From contig JAQBPO010000079.1 of NCBI GenBank assembly GCA_028287465.1, positions 1-38,598 on the forward strand: a DNA stretch of 38,598 bases, written 5' to 3'. Made by a program: the position numbers and the translations under genes. Shown piece by piece: positions 1 through 8,458 of this stretch. The notes beneath the pieces are model-generated. The model did not search any database. It saw only the letters and a program-made list of their open reading frames with translations, and was not told the origin of the DNA. The first letter of the stretch is position 1, and the number at the start of each line of letters is the position of its first letter. The stretch is from Fibrobacterota bacterium. GTDB taxonomy: Bacteria > Fibrobacterota > Fibrobacteria > UBA11236.

Positions 1-1248
1 GCATGCTCCAGGGAGGACTCGGTTGAAAAGCCGGCGGCACCCTCCCCTACCGGATTGAATCCGGCCCCGATCGCCGGGTCGCCCGCCAAACCTCTGGCGG
101 CCGTCGCGCGCGAGGCGGATGCCCCCTCCCATGGCGGCACCATCACCTTCCAGTCCATCGGGGCGCCGGGATGGTACCCCAGCCGCAGGGACCCGGCTGA
201 GGGGAAATGCGATGCCGTCCTGAACGGCCAATGCTGCATGGCCAAACACGCCCTCGCCGACAGCGCGCTCTCGCCCTGGAACGAGGAATTGATCCTCACC
301 TTGCGCGGGCCCATGCTGGTGAAACATATCGCCGTCTATCAACCGCCCCAGGCGGGCCAGCCCGGCAGCGCGGACGCGGCCGTCTGGGACCGGGTGTCCG
401 ATTGGGATGAAAGCGCGCCCGCGCAAGGCAAGGGCGTCGCGTTCCAGGGGGACGGCGTCACGGATTTCTCCTTCGCCGGCGCCATCGGGAACAAATGCCT
501 GGTGGACGTATCGTCGGATCGCAAGTTCCCTTGCGGACCGGGAAGCTCGCCTTATTGCCCATCGACCAGCCCATCCCAACGTTACGGCTGGGACGGATCC
601 AAGCTTATACTCGTGCTGGCCTCAATGCCCCACTTCGGCGCGGGCACCCTGGCGAACGTCAAGCATTGCTCCACCGACAAGCTCGACAATTGGTTCGACG
701 CGCCCTGGATGGGCTTGAGCCACGGGGAATTGATCCGTTCCGGCAAGTTCGGGGGATGCAACTGCTATTCCAAGGACCCGGCCCATTGGGAGCTGGCGGA
801 CGGGTGCGGGCAGTTCAACGTCTTCGAGACGGTCAATGACAACAATGCCTTCCGCAACCTGGATATGTTCAGCACCAACTTCTTCGCCTATTCCGGATAC
901 GTGGGCGAAGGCCCCTGCGGCAGCAAGTGCGATGTCTCCAAGCTCGATCCCCTGGTCGACCTCATCGACAAGGCCACCAGCCGCGAGGCGGCCGCCGCCC
1001 TCTCGACGCCCAGGAAAGGGCCCGGCGCCGCTTTCCGCCGGCCTACCGATGGATTCCGCTGGTTCGCCATCCTGATGGATGTGAAGACCCGGACCGTGCA
1101 ATTGGCCATGGTGCATCCCGGCAACATGCCGCCCGTTCTCGCGGCCATGGCCTCCAACCCGCCCGCCCAGGTATCGCGTACGTCGATTGCGGATCTGCTT
1201 TCCATGCGTCTGCCCGGGCCTCCCGCTACGGGAATATATAGGCCCTGA
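1..1248 (+). CDS. TOS1-like (DUF2401-type) exported glycosidase-like lipoprotein, 5'-truncated
   Basis: The reading frame is open from base 1, so the true start lies before the window; a TTG at 55 is not needed as a start. Codons 1-2 read Ala-Cys followed by Ser-Arg-Glu-Asp and a Pro/Ala linker, which looks like the end of a lipobox, so this is probably a mature lipoprotein whose signal peptide is cut off. The body resembles the fungal TOS1 / DUF2401 cell-wall family as I remember it: WDRV followed by a W-D pair, GWDGSKL, a DAPW segment, a C-x-C pair, the block GCGQFNVFE (802-828) and a late RPTDG. These were matched from memory, not by search. Many Cys residues suggest disulfides and an exported location. 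In GH16-like folds the block would read E-x-D-x-x-E; here it reads Q-x-N-x-x-E, so catalysis is doubtful. It stands alone upstream of an antisense tRNA. Confidence 0.6.
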   Translation, partial: ACSREDSVEKPAAPSPTGLNPAPIAGSPAKPLAAVAREADAPSHGGTITFQSIGAPGWYPSRRDPAEGKCDAVLNGQCCMAKHALADSALSPWNEELILTLRGPMLVKHIAVYQPPQAGQPGSADAAVWDRVSDWDESAPAQGKGVAFQGDGVTDFSFAGAIGNKCLVDVSSDRKFPCGPGSSPYCPSTSPSQRYGWDGSKLILVLASMPHFGAGTLANVKHCSTDKLDNWFDAPWMGLSHGELIRSGKFGGCNCYSKDPAHWELADGCGQFNVFETVNDNNAFRNLDMFSTNFFAYSGYVGEGPCGSKCDVSKLDPLVDLIDKATSREAAAALSTPRKGPGAAFRRPTDGFRWFAILMDVKTRTVQLAMVHPGNMPPVLAAMASNPPAQVSRTSIADLLSMRLPGPPATGIYRP

Positions 1249-1284
1249 AGGAAGCGGAGTTGAAGCGGGATGGAGGAGGAAAAT

Positions 1285-1361
1285 TGGTCGGGGCGACACG
1301 ATTCGAACATGCGACTTCCTGGTCCCAAACCAGACGCTCTACCAGACTGAGCTACGCCCCG
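1285..1361 (-). tRNA. tRNA-Pro (anticodon UGG)
   Basis: The reverse strand folds as a complete cloverleaf. The 7-bp acceptor stem CGGGGCG (1361-1355) pairs perfectly with CGCCCCG (1295-1289), followed by discriminator A and an encoded CCA (1287-1285). The D-arm has GTAGCTCAG, the anticodon stem TCTGG/CCAGG encloses the loop TTTGGGA with anticodon TGG, and the T-arm has GTTCGAATC. Only 36 nt separate its 5' end from the hairpin at 1398-1432, so its promoter must overlap that terminator or lie beyond it. Confidence 0.97.
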
Positions 1362-1397
1362 ATGGGGTAAAAGCTACTAAAAACCATCCCCCAAATG

Positions 1398-1432
1398 AAA
1401 AAGCGCCGCGGGATCCGCGGCGCTTTTTTTTT
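1398..1432. terminator. Strong intrinsic terminator, probably bidirectional
   Basis: A GC-rich perfect stem of at least 11 bp (AAGCGCCGCGG / CCGCGGCGCTT, extendable to 14 bp through flanking A-T pairs) encloses a GAT loop. It is followed by nine T on the plus strand (1424-1432) and, read on the minus strand, by five T. On the minus strand it lies after the desaturase stop (1504) and before the tRNA; on the plus strand it could end the 1-1248 transcript. Confidence 0.85.
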
Positions 1433-1503
1433 GATGGATTCAGCCTGATTGGAGGCTGGAGCCGGCCATGCCGTCGGTCGGAATCAACCTTGGCGGTAAA
1501 AGC

Positions 1504-2583
1504 TCAAGGGTTGGGCACGTCCGGGCTGCGGTTCGCCTGGGTCGCCAAAGGCGAAGTCAGGCCCGGTACCATTCCGGCTATCCCGGGAACTCCGGCGATA
1601 CGGACCCGCGCCAAAGCGGGCACGGGCACCACTTCATGGGGGCGTACGACTTCCTTGGGCTGGGGCTGGAGCATGCGTTCCGGAACGGGCTTGAGGTCCC
1701 ATACCAGGCCCAGCTTTTCCAATCCCTTAAGCATGTAATAGGTGATGTCGATTTCCCACCAGAAGAATCCCTGGCGGGTCGAGTTGCAGTAGTGATGATG
1801 GTTATTGTGCCAGCCTTCGCCCAGGGTGATGATGGCGAGCAGGAAATTGTTGCGGCTGGTATCCGTGGTCTTGAATCGGCGCGAGCCGTAGACGTGGGAA
1901 AGGGAATTGATGGTGGCGACGCCGTGGAAGAGCACAACGGTGGAGACCACGAAGCCCCATACGAACAATTGCAGGCCATTGGTGCCCAAGGCCGGGAAAT
2001 ACCGGTGCAGGAGCATGCCGATGGGGATCAGGAGGGCGCCCATGACCAGGGGAACGATGGAGTCGAAGCGATCCAGGAACACCAGTTCCGGGAACTTGGC
2101 CAGGTCCGGGACGAGTTCGGTGCGGGTGGCGACGTTCTTGCGACGGCTCCACCAGAGCCAATGGGCGTCCCAGAAACCCTTCTGCGAGGGGGAATGGGTA
2201 TCCTCGGGGGAATCCGAGAAGCGGTGATGGTGGCGGTGATGGGCGGCCCACCAGAGGGGTCCCCGTTGGGCGGCGGAATTGCCGAGCAGGACCAAGGCGA
2301 ACTGGAACCACCGGGAAGTCTTGTAGGTCTTGTGGGAAAGGTACCGGTGGTAGACTCCGGTGATCCCGAACATGCGGATGAAATAGAGGAATCCGGCCAC
2401 GCCGAGGGCGAACCAGCTGAACCCGACGATGAAGACCGCCAGGGTGCTGACGCTCATCAGGACGAACGGGAACGGGAAAATCCACTTTTCCTGATCAGGG
2501 TGGCCCGTTTCCAATTTCGCCTGTTCGTGGGTATCGAACCAGGAAACGGCCTTGCTGAAAAACGAAGGAGTTGCATTCTCCAT
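1504..2583 (-). CDS. Acyl-CoA delta-9-type fatty acid desaturase
   Basis: An integral-membrane di-iron desaturase that introduces a cis double bond into a saturated acyl chain, using O2 and electrons from a redox partner. All three histidine boxes are present: HRYLSH (79-84), HHRHHH (115-120) and HNNHHH (259-264), with an accessory NSLSH at 226-230. Hydrophobic pairs lie near 38-75 and 170-225, as is usual for the type 1 family. The start is ATG at 2583. The protein has 359 residues; the last 55 or so, after the KGLEKLGLVWDL segment, form a Pro/Val-rich tail that is not part of the usual core and may be a lineage-specific extension. The gene is monocistronic, with a terminator about 70 bp downstream. 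The family is certain; the substrate (acyl-CoA or acyl-lipid) cannot be read from the sequence. Confidence 0.93.
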   Translation of the reverse strand: MENATPSFFSKAVSWFDTHEQAKLETGHPDQEKWIFPFPFVLMSVSTLAVFIVGFSWFALGVAGFLYFIRMFGITGVYHRYLSHKTYKTSRWFQFALVLLGNSAAQRGPLWWAAHHRHHHRFSDSPEDTHSPSQKGFWDAHWLWWSRRKNVATRTELVPDLAKFPELVFLDRFDSIVPLVMGALLIPIGMLLHRYFPALGTNGLQLFVWGFVVSTVVLFHGVATINSLSHVYGSRRFKTTDTSRNNFLLAIITLGEGWHNNHHHYCNSTRQGFFWWEIDITYYMLKGLEKLGLVWDLKPVPERMLQPQPKEVVRPHEVVPVPALARVRIAGVPGIAGMVPGLTSPLATQANRSPDVPNP

Positions 2584-2904
2584 GAACGGTCCCTTTGAGG
2601 AGTTGAACGGGAAAGTTGCCCTACTCCTATAAATTAAACCACCGAGGAGGGGTATTGCCTAGCCGTGGGGCCCAAAGGTTACAAGAATTTACAAATACAA
2701 CTTTTTACATAAACCGCGCTGTGGAAAGGATTTAACGTCTCCCCCACCGGCCTGGTTGACCGGAACGGATCGCTTTACCCTTCCTTGACTTTTTACGGGT
2801 CAGGGCATTCCCCTTTCCCCCTGGATTTGGGATAATCTGGGGCGCTCGGGACCCACCTCGGGGCGCCCGGTAGTCCGGCCCACGGTCCATGAAGGAGTTC
2901 GACT
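2584..2904. other. Divergent intergenic region, desaturase / lipoprotein
   Basis: 321 bp without a credible gene. The desaturase side is AT-rich between about 2626 and 2715 and contains spaced copies of TTACA (2679, 2689, 2705) plus TACAA at 2696, which could be a promoter or operator region, but no clean -35/-10 pair is visible. The lipoprotein side has TTGACT (2785-2790) and GATAAT (2831-2836), but 40 nt apart, too far to form one promoter. A Shine-Dalgarno AAGGAG (2892-2897) precedes the next gene. Confidence 0.5.
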
Positions 2905-3312
2905 TTGAAGCGACTTTCCCTACTCATCCTCAGCCTGTTCCTGATCCATTGCGGACGCACCGGAAAACTGGGCTCCGGCAAATACGAAGTGGCCGATCAG
3001 GAATACAGCAGCCAGAATTACAGCATGGCCCGGCACTTCACGCCCGAAGGCTTCGAGGAAAAGCACGTGGTCGATCATTGCCTGCTGATGGAGATGTCGG
3101 GGAAATGGGCCCAGGACGGGAGCACCCTGGAGCTTTCCTACGGCAAGATCCGCAACCGGGCCACCTGCCATGACTCCCTATCCGCATGGGCCGTCGACAC
3201 CTCGAAACTGACCATCCCCATCCGTAACGTAGAGGGTACGTCCTACGAGTCCTTGCTGGCCGCCTCGGACGGAAAGCCCGAAAAGTGGATCAAATGGCTT
3301 AAGACGGAGTAG
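2905..3312 (+). CDS. Small lipoprotein of unknown function
   Basis: This 135-residue protein starts at TTG 2905, chosen because AAGGAG lies 7 nt upstream and because the resulting N-terminus (MKRLSLLILSLFLIHC) is a textbook lipoprotein signal with lipobox L-I-H-C, lipidated at Cys16. The mature part is small, polar and has two further Cys (in DHCLL and ATCHD) that could form a disulfide. It reaches residue 135 with IKWLKTE at the end. No family was recognised. It converges with hisD, whose stop lies 8 bp downstream. A membrane-anchored periplasmic location is inferred from the signal; the role is unknown. Confidence 0.75.
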   Translation: MKRLSLLILSLFLIHCGRTGKLGSGKYEVADQEYSSQNYSMARHFTPEGFEEKHVVDHCLLMEMSGKWAQDGSTLELSYGKIRNRATCHDSLSAWAVDTSKLTIPIRNVEGTSYESLLAASDGKPEKWIKWLKTE

Positions 3313-3319
3313 ATGGGCT

Positions 3320-4618
3320 TCACAGGCGCTTCCGTACCGCCTGGGCGTGGTGGATGAAGCCTTCCTCGTCCGCAAGGGCGGCGATCAGGGGCCCATGCTT
3401 CTTCATGGCCTGCGGCGAATACCGGATCAGGCTGGTCCGCTTGTAGAAATCATAGGTGCCCAGGGGGGAGAAGAACCGCGCCGAACCGTTCGTGGGCAGG
3501 ACATGGTTGGGGCCGGCGAAATAGTCGCCTACGGGTTCGGAGGAATACGGTCCCAGGAAGATGGCGCCGGCGTTCCGGATCCGGGCTGACAGGGCATCGG
3601 GATTCCGGGTGATGATTTCCAGGTGCTCCGGGGCGATGGCATCCGCCAGGGCGCAGCCGAGATTCCAGTCCGGCACCAGGTATATGCGTCCGAAATTCCG
3701 GAGGCTTTTCTCGAGGATGGCGCGTTTGGGCGAGGCTTCCACCTGTTGGGCCACGCAGTCCGCTATCCAGCGCGCGGCCTTGGCGGAAGTGGTGATGCAG
3801 ATGGCCGCTTCATAGCCGGAACCGTGTTCCGCCTGGGACAGGAGATCCGCGGCCACCCAATCGGGATCGGCCGAATCGTCCGCCAGCACGAGGATTTCGG
3901 AGGGGCCCGCGATCATGTCGATGTCCACCGTGCCGAACACCTCTTTTTTGGCCAGGGTAGCGAAGACGTTACCGGGGCCGACGATCTTGTCCACCCGTTC
4001 CACCTTGGCCGTCCCGTACGCGAGCATGGCCACGGCCTGGGCGCCGCCGATGCGGTAGGCCTCCTTGATGCCCAGCTCCTGCAAGGCGAAGGCGATGCTG
4101 GGATGGATGCCGCCGGGGGCGGGAGTGACCACGGCGATTTCCCTGACGCCCGCGACCTGGGCGGGAACCGCGTTCATGATCAAGGTGGAAGGGTAGGTGC
4201 CGGCCCCGCCCGGGACGTAGACGCCTACGCGGCGGAGGGGGCGGATGATCTGGCCCAGGGTCTCGCCGTCCCTGCCCTTGAAGGACCAGGATTTCTCCTG
4301 TTGCAGGGAATGGAAGCGGCGGACGTTGGCTATCGCCCCGCGGATCGCCTTCTTCACTTTCGGATCCAGCTTGGCGGCCTTGGCCTTGATATCGGCTTGG
4401 GACACGGCCATGGGCCCTTTGAGACCGTCGTGCTTCCTGGCATAGGCCAGGGCGGCCGCATGCCCCTTGGATTTGATGTCCGCGAGGATGGCCTTGACGG
4501 TTTCGGTGATTTCCGGGGAGGGGCTGGGTTCGCGGGAGGTGATGGCGCGGACGTCCGGGTGCTTCAGGGATTTGACCGGGACGATGCGCAGGATAGGGGC
4601 AGTGGCGGGAGTTTTCAT
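3320..4618 (-). CDS. hisD: Histidinol dehydrogenase
   Basis: Catalyses the last two steps of histidine synthesis, L-histidinol to L-histidine with two NAD+, in the cytoplasm as a zinc homodimer. The protein has 432 residues, the usual length. Recognisable family blocks are GPGNVFATLAKKEVFG, DMIAGPSEILVLAD, LLSQAEHGSGYEA (zinc-ligand region), APEHLEI and the C-terminal GPNHVLPTNGSARF region. The frame is open well upstream, but similarity begins only at the ATG at 4618 (MKTPATAP); a TTG three codons earlier is an alternative. No strong ribosome-binding site is seen. The gene is isolated: no other his gene is in the window, so the pathway is dispersed here. Confidence 0.96.
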   Translation of the reverse strand: MKTPATAPILRIVPVKSLKHPDVRAITSREPSPSPEITETVKAILADIKSKGHAAALAYARKHDGLKGPMAVSQADIKAKAAKLDPKVKKAIRGAIANVRRFHSLQQEKSWSFKGRDGETLGQIIRPLRRVGVYVPGGAGTYPSTLIMNAVPAQVAGVREIAVVTPAPGGIHPSIAFALQELGIKEAYRIGGAQAVAMLAYGTAKVERVDKIVGPGNVFATLAKKEVFGTVDIDMIAGPSEILVLADDSADPDWVAADLLSQAEHGSGYEAAICITTSAKAARWIADCVAQQVEASPKRAILEKSLRNFGRIYLVPDWNLGCALADAIAPEHLEIITRNPDALSARIRNAGAIFLGPYSSEPVGDYFAGPNHVLPTNGSARFFSPLGTYDFYKRTSLIRYSPQAMKKHGPLIAALADEEGFIHHAQAVRKRL

Positions 4619-4801
4619 CGTTTTCAAAGGTGCATTTTTTCCCCGGGGACGGCTATAGGCCCGGTCGTGGAGGGAGTTACGGCGGAGGGCGTCCGATTCG
4701 TCGAAGGCGTCGGATCGGACCGGGACCATCTTTACGTTCCCAAAGGGAATCCGGACGCCGGAGCGGCTTTGCGCGACAGATGGAAGGGAACGGGGCAAGA
4801 A

Positions 4802-5947
4802 ATGTTCGGAATACGATTTATGGCCTTGGCCCTGGCTGCCGCGATGGCGGGGTGCGCCTGGATGGCGGATGCGCCCGATGGCTCCGGCACCGAGGTAATA
4901 CGGAGAAACGACTATGGGGACAGCACCCAAACCGGCGACTATGCGTTCGTAGCCTCCCTTCCAAAGGAACACGGTTTCGCCGCCGCATGGGTGACTCGCG
5001 ACACGAAGGAGTATCGCAAAAATGGACTCGTGATCGCGCGAATGGATTCGAACGGGATCCTTACTTCCTCCCGAAAAGATTACGCGGCCGATTCAATCCA
5101 ATACCTGATGCCCCGCATTTCCGCGTTTCCAGGGGGAGGGTTCATCGTCGCCTGGAGTTCCGATGGCCCTACCGCAATCCAGGGGCACGCCTATTTCCGG
5201 ATCGTCGGGAATCGACATGAAACGGACAATCCAGTTGAGCCCTATTTCCCGGAATTCAGGTATATCGATTTCGTGTCCGTGACCACCCTCCCGGATTCGG
5301 GCTTCGCCTTGGCCGTGACCGGATACGATTCGACCTCCGAATATTGCATCCGCGTCCGTCGCTTTGACCCTGCAGGCGCGCCGGCCGGACCGATCAAGCG
5401 CATCTACACCGGCAGGGAAACGGGTCAGCCGGAATTGATCGATAGGGAAGGCGGCGGTTGGATGTTGGCCTGGAAGACCCTGGATTCCACGGGCAGAATC
5501 ATGGGGTGGCAACCCTTCGACGACCAAGGGAACCCGGCCGGAGAGGCCCGGTCGCGTAAAATCGATCAATGGCACCCCCATTTCCGGATGCGGCATTTAC
5601 CGGAGGGCCGGATCTATATCGAAGAGGATGGATTCAGTCCGGGATTGGTAGTGGATGCGCAAGGCGTGCCCGATGCGAAGTTCGGCTCGCTTCCGCCCTA
5701 TATGTACGGCCTCATGGCCGACAGCGCTCACGGCAGGTTTTATGGATTGGAGCAGGGGAAAATAGACGTCCTGGACGGGAATGGAAGGCTACTCGGATCA
5801 AGGACCGCCGATACCGGCGACGATAGGGACGGGATCTTGTTCCTGAACCCGCAAGGAAACCTGGTTTATTTCACCATGGAGTTCATGAAAATCACCCAGG
5901 CATCCTCACGCGGCTACCTCCAATCCCAGGTGCTCAAGCCCTTCTAA
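4802..5947 (+). CDS. Exported lipoprotein, probable beta-propeller-like repeats
   Basis: This 381-residue protein starts at ATG 4802, giving MFGIRFMALALAAAMAGC, a lipoprotein signal with lipobox M-A-G-C; an internal ATG at 4820 is an alternative. The upstream part of the open frame is only the antisense of hisD. The mature protein repeats a blade-like unit: GGGFIVAWSSDG, DSGFALAVTGYD, GGGWMLAWKTLDSTG, each preceded by a polar strand, which suggests a beta-propeller or similar all-beta fold. No catalytic motif is visible. Its stop overlaps the stop of the convergent methyltransferase by 4 nt. Outer-membrane or periplasmic attachment is inferred; the function is unknown. Confidence 0.75.
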   Translation: MFGIRFMALALAAAMAGCAWMADAPDGSGTEVIRRNDYGDSTQTGDYAFVASLPKEHGFAAAWVTRDTKEYRKNGLVIARMDSNGILTSSRKDYAADSIQYLMPRISAFPGGGFIVAWSSDGPTAIQGHAYFRIVGNRHETDNPVEPYFPEFRYIDFVSVTTLPDSGFALAVTGYDSTSEYCIRVRRFDPAGAPAGPIKRIYTGRETGQPELIDREGGGWMLAWKTLDSTGRIMGWQPFDDQGNPAGEARSRKIDQWHPHFRMRHLPEGRIYIEEDGFSPGLVVDAQGVPDAKFGSLPPYMYGLMADSAHGRFYGLEQGKIDVLDGNGRLLGSRTADTGDDRDGILFLNPQGNLVYFTMEFMKITQASSRGYLQSQVLKPF

Positions 5948-6705
5948 TCCGCGGCGCCGAGGGGCTTCACCGCCCTGAAACGCAACCTGGTATAGTCGGC
6001 CGTCCACTTGCCGGCCACGTCGCACAAGTCCGGCTTAAGATCCTCCTGGACCTCGGCGAGGAATCCGGCGCGTTCCTCCCCGGGAATCCCTTTCATGAAA
6101 TTCTCGGCGAAGGTTTCCAGCCAGGCGGTGACGTCCCCCGGCAAGGGCGTGGGCCGGGGGAAGACCTCGGCATACTCCACCGTGAACCCGCGGTTGCGCA
6201 GGCGCGCGCCGAATGCTTCCGCGGTGGAGAAGTTCCATGGATTCACCGAATCGATGTCCAGCCCGCGTTTCGCGAGGCCGCGCCCCAGGGCCGCGCGGAT
6301 CAGCGCCACGCATCCGGCCCCGCCGCATTCGCCCACGAAGCGGCCGCCCGGTTTAAGGGCCCTCCAGGCGCCGTCGACGGCGGCATCATGATCCTTGAGC
6401 CAATGCAGGGTCGCATTGGTGAAGACCGCGTCGAATTCGGTATCGAAATCCAGCCTCTCTCCGTCCGCAACCCTCGCTTGGAGACCGAGGGCCCGGGCGG
6501 CCTGGACCTGGGCGGCGCTGGCGTCGACCCCCAGGACATCGCAGCCGAGGGAGGCGAGTTTCGCGGTCAAGGTTCCGTCGCCGCAACCCAGATCGAGGAT
6601 GCGCTCGCCGGGAACCGGCGCAAGCAGTTCGACCACGGGCGCGCCCAAGGCGGCGACGAAGCCGGCATTGGCGCGGTAGCGTTCCGGATCCCAGGTTTGC
6701 GGCAT
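5944..6705 (-). CDS. Class I SAM-dependent methyltransferase (Tam/BioC-like)
   Basis: A 253-residue cytoplasmic protein with a Rossmann-fold methyltransferase core: motif I LDLGCGDGTLTAKL near 37-50, the acidic motif II GVDAS, a motif IV-like FTNATLHWLKD and ALKPGGRFV. The arrangement TNATLHW resembles trans-aconitate methyltransferase and related small-molecule enzymes, but no substrate can be assigned. It lies 63 bp downstream of cimA on the same strand with no terminator between them, so it is probably cotranscribed and would share the cimA attenuator. Its stop codon overlaps the end of the convergent lipoprotein gene by 4 nt. Confidence 0.85.
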   Translation of the reverse strand: MPQTWDPERYRANAGFVAALGAPVVELLAPVPGERILDLGCGDGTLTAKLASLGCDVLGVDASAAQVQAARALGLQARVADGERLDFDTEFDAVFTNATLHWLKDHDAAVDGAWRALKPGGRFVGECGGAGCVALIRAALGRGLAKRGLDIDSVNPWNFSTAEAFGARLRNRGFTVEYAEVFPRPTPLPGDVTAWLETFAENFMKGIPGEERAGFLAEVQEDLKPDLCDVAGKWTADYTRLRFRAVKPLGAAD

Positions 6706-6768
6706 GGCGAACGCATCCCCATCGGGATGCGCGGCCTCGCTAAAGGGTTCGCGTTTCCCATGGCCGCC

Positions 6769-8343
6769 TCAGCCGTGCAGCAGTTTATAGTTGATGCCGT
6801 CCAGCAAGGCCAGCCACGAAGCTTCGATGATATTGGTGGAAACCCCCAAGGTACCCCAGGCTTCTTCTTCGGGGCGGGTCTTGTCATGGAAGCTGATCCA
6901 CACCCGAACCTTCGCTCCCGTTCCCTTGTTGTTGTCCAGCACGCGGACCTTGTAATCGATGACTTCGATGTTCGCCAGGACCGGGAAGAACCGGCGCAGG
7001 GCCTTCCACACGGCGGCGTTCATGGCGTCCACCGGGCCGTTGCCTTCCGCGGCGGTATGTTCCACCTCGTCGCCGACCTTGAGCTTGATGGTGAACTCGG
7101 AATACACTTCGCCGTTCTCGCGGCGCTCCTCGATGGATCGGAAGCCGAGGAAGTCGAAGCGGTCCTTCCACATATCGAGCTTACGGCGCGCGAGGAGCTG
7201 GAAGCTGGCGTCGGCGATCTCGAAGTGGTACCCTTCGTCCTCCTTCTGCTTGACGTCCGCGAGGATGGCCGCGACCTGAGGGCTGCGCTTGTCCAGATCC
7301 GGCTGGATGGCCTTGATCTTGTCCCATACCAGGCTGCTGCCGCTCTGGTTGGAGACGATGAAATCCCGGGCATTGCCCACCAGGGACGGATCGATATGCT
7401 CGAAGCTCCGGGCGATCTTCATCACGCCGTCGATATGCGCGCCGCCCTTATGGGCGAAGGCGGCCTCTCCCACGTAAGGTTGGCGGATATCGTCGGCCAG
7501 GTTGGCGATCTCGCTGACGGCCAGGCTCAGGCCGCGCAGGCCCTTGAGTTGATCATCGCTGACCAGCTGGAAGCCCATCTTGAGCTGCAAGGCGGCCATG
7601 ATGACGGTGAGGTTGGCGTTGCCGCAGCGCTCGCCGAAGCCGTTGATGGTGCCTTGGACCTGGACCGCGCCCGCCCTGGCCGCGGCCAGGGAACTGGCCA
7701 CGCCCGTGCCCGTGTCGTTATGCAGGTGCACTCCGACCGGAGCGCCCAGCTCTTTGATCATCTTCGCGGTCATCTCCTCGATATCCCAGGGCAGTTGGCC
7801 GCCGTTGGTATCGCACAGGACGATGACGTCCGCACCGCCGTCCCGCGCCGCCTTGACGGTCTGGAGGGCGTATCCGGGATTGGCCGCGTACCCGTCGAAG
7901 AAATGCTCGGCGTCGTAGACCACTTCCTGGCAATGCTTCTTCAGGTAGGCCACGGACTCCCGGATCATGCGGAGGTTCTCCTCCAGGGTGGTTCGCAGGA
8001 CCTCGGTGACGTGCAGGTCCCAGCTCTTGCCGAAGATGGTGATGACGGGGGCCTGGGTCTCGACCAGGTATTTGAGGACCATGTCCTGGGCGGGATCGGC
8101 CTTGGGGCGGCAGGTGCTGCCGAAGGCGGCGATGCGGGCATGCTTCCACTCCATCTTCCGCGCGCGCACGAAGAATTCGATATCGAGCGGGTTGGTAGGG
8201 TTGGGCCAGCCTCCTTCGATGTAGTCCACCCCGAACTGATCGAGCTTGCGCGCGATGGCCAGCTTATCCTCGAGGGAAAAGGAAATCCCCTTGGCCTGGT
8301 TCCCGTCGCGGAGGGTGGTGTCGTATATCTTGAGCTTTTTCAT
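6769..8343 (-). CDS. cimA: (R)-citramalate synthase
   Basis: Condenses pyruvate and acetyl-CoA to (R)-citramalate, opening the threonine-independent route to 2-oxobutanoate and isoleucine. At 524 residues it has the long CimA/LeuA layout: TIM barrel with YDTTLRDGNQAKG at the start, the metal-binding HLHNDTG, GTINGFGERCGNANL, and a C-terminal regulatory (LeuA-dimer-type) domain from about residue 390. The N-terminal TTLRDGNQAKGI and the GGWPNPTNP segment favour CimA over isopropylmalate synthase, which usually has RDGEQ. The start is ATG at 8343, with GGAAAGG about 6 nt upstream. The upstream leader holds a peptide ORF, alternative hairpins and a terminator, so attenuation by Ile (or Leu) codon stalling is inferred. 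LeuB and the Ilv enzymes needed downstream are partly encoded in this window. Confidence 0.93.
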   Translation of the reverse strand: MKKLKIYDTTLRDGNQAKGISFSLEDKLAIARKLDQFGVDYIEGGWPNPTNPLDIEFFVRARKMEWKHARIAAFGSTCRPKADPAQDMVLKYLVETQAPVITIFGKSWDLHVTEVLRTTLEENLRMIRESVAYLKKHCQEVVYDAEHFFDGYAANPGYALQTVKAARDGGADVIVLCDTNGGQLPWDIEEMTAKMIKELGAPVGVHLHNDTGTGVASSLAAARAGAVQVQGTINGFGERCGNANLTVIMAALQLKMGFQLVSDDQLKGLRGLSLAVSEIANLADDIRQPYVGEAAFAHKGGAHIDGVMKIARSFEHIDPSLVGNARDFIVSNQSGSSLVWDKIKAIQPDLDKRSPQVAAILADVKQKEDEGYHFEIADASFQLLARRKLDMWKDRFDFLGFRSIEERRENGEVYSEFTIKLKVGDEVEHTAAEGNGPVDAMNAAVWKALRRFFPVLANIEVIDYKVRVLDNNKGTGAKVRVWISFHDKTRPEEEAWGTLGVSTNIIEASWLALLDGINYKLLHG

Positions 8344-8423
8344 CTTCGACCTTTCCGATCAATCCGGCACGCTTTCGGGCCGCCCATGCGGCCCGGCTCC
8401 GGAGCGGCCCACCTCGTAGGAGG

Positions 8424-8458
8424 TGTAAAAAAAAAGCCCGCTCCTGGGAGCGGGCTTT
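8424..8458 (-). terminator. Intrinsic terminator in the cimA leader (attenuator arms 3:4)
   Basis: Read on the minus strand, AAAGCCCGCTCC (8458-8447) and GGAGCGGGCTTT (8444-8433) form a 12-bp stem around a two-base gap, followed by a T-run. It stands between the leader peptide and cimA. It also lies downstream of the polysaccharide operon ending at 8643, so it may serve as that operon's terminator. The 5' arm can instead pair with leader bases 8496-8487. Confidence 0.88.

Noticed and set aside
2785-2836. TTGACT and GATAAT as a promoter for the lipoprotein at 2905
   Set aside because: The two elements are 40 nt apart, far beyond a normal 16-19 nt spacer.
3623-4801. Long plus-strand open frame ahead of the lipoprotein at 4802
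   Set aside because: It is the antisense of hisD; the Gly/Asp/His-rich translation is typical of reversed GC-rich coding DNA, and the lipoprotein signal peptide starts at 4802.
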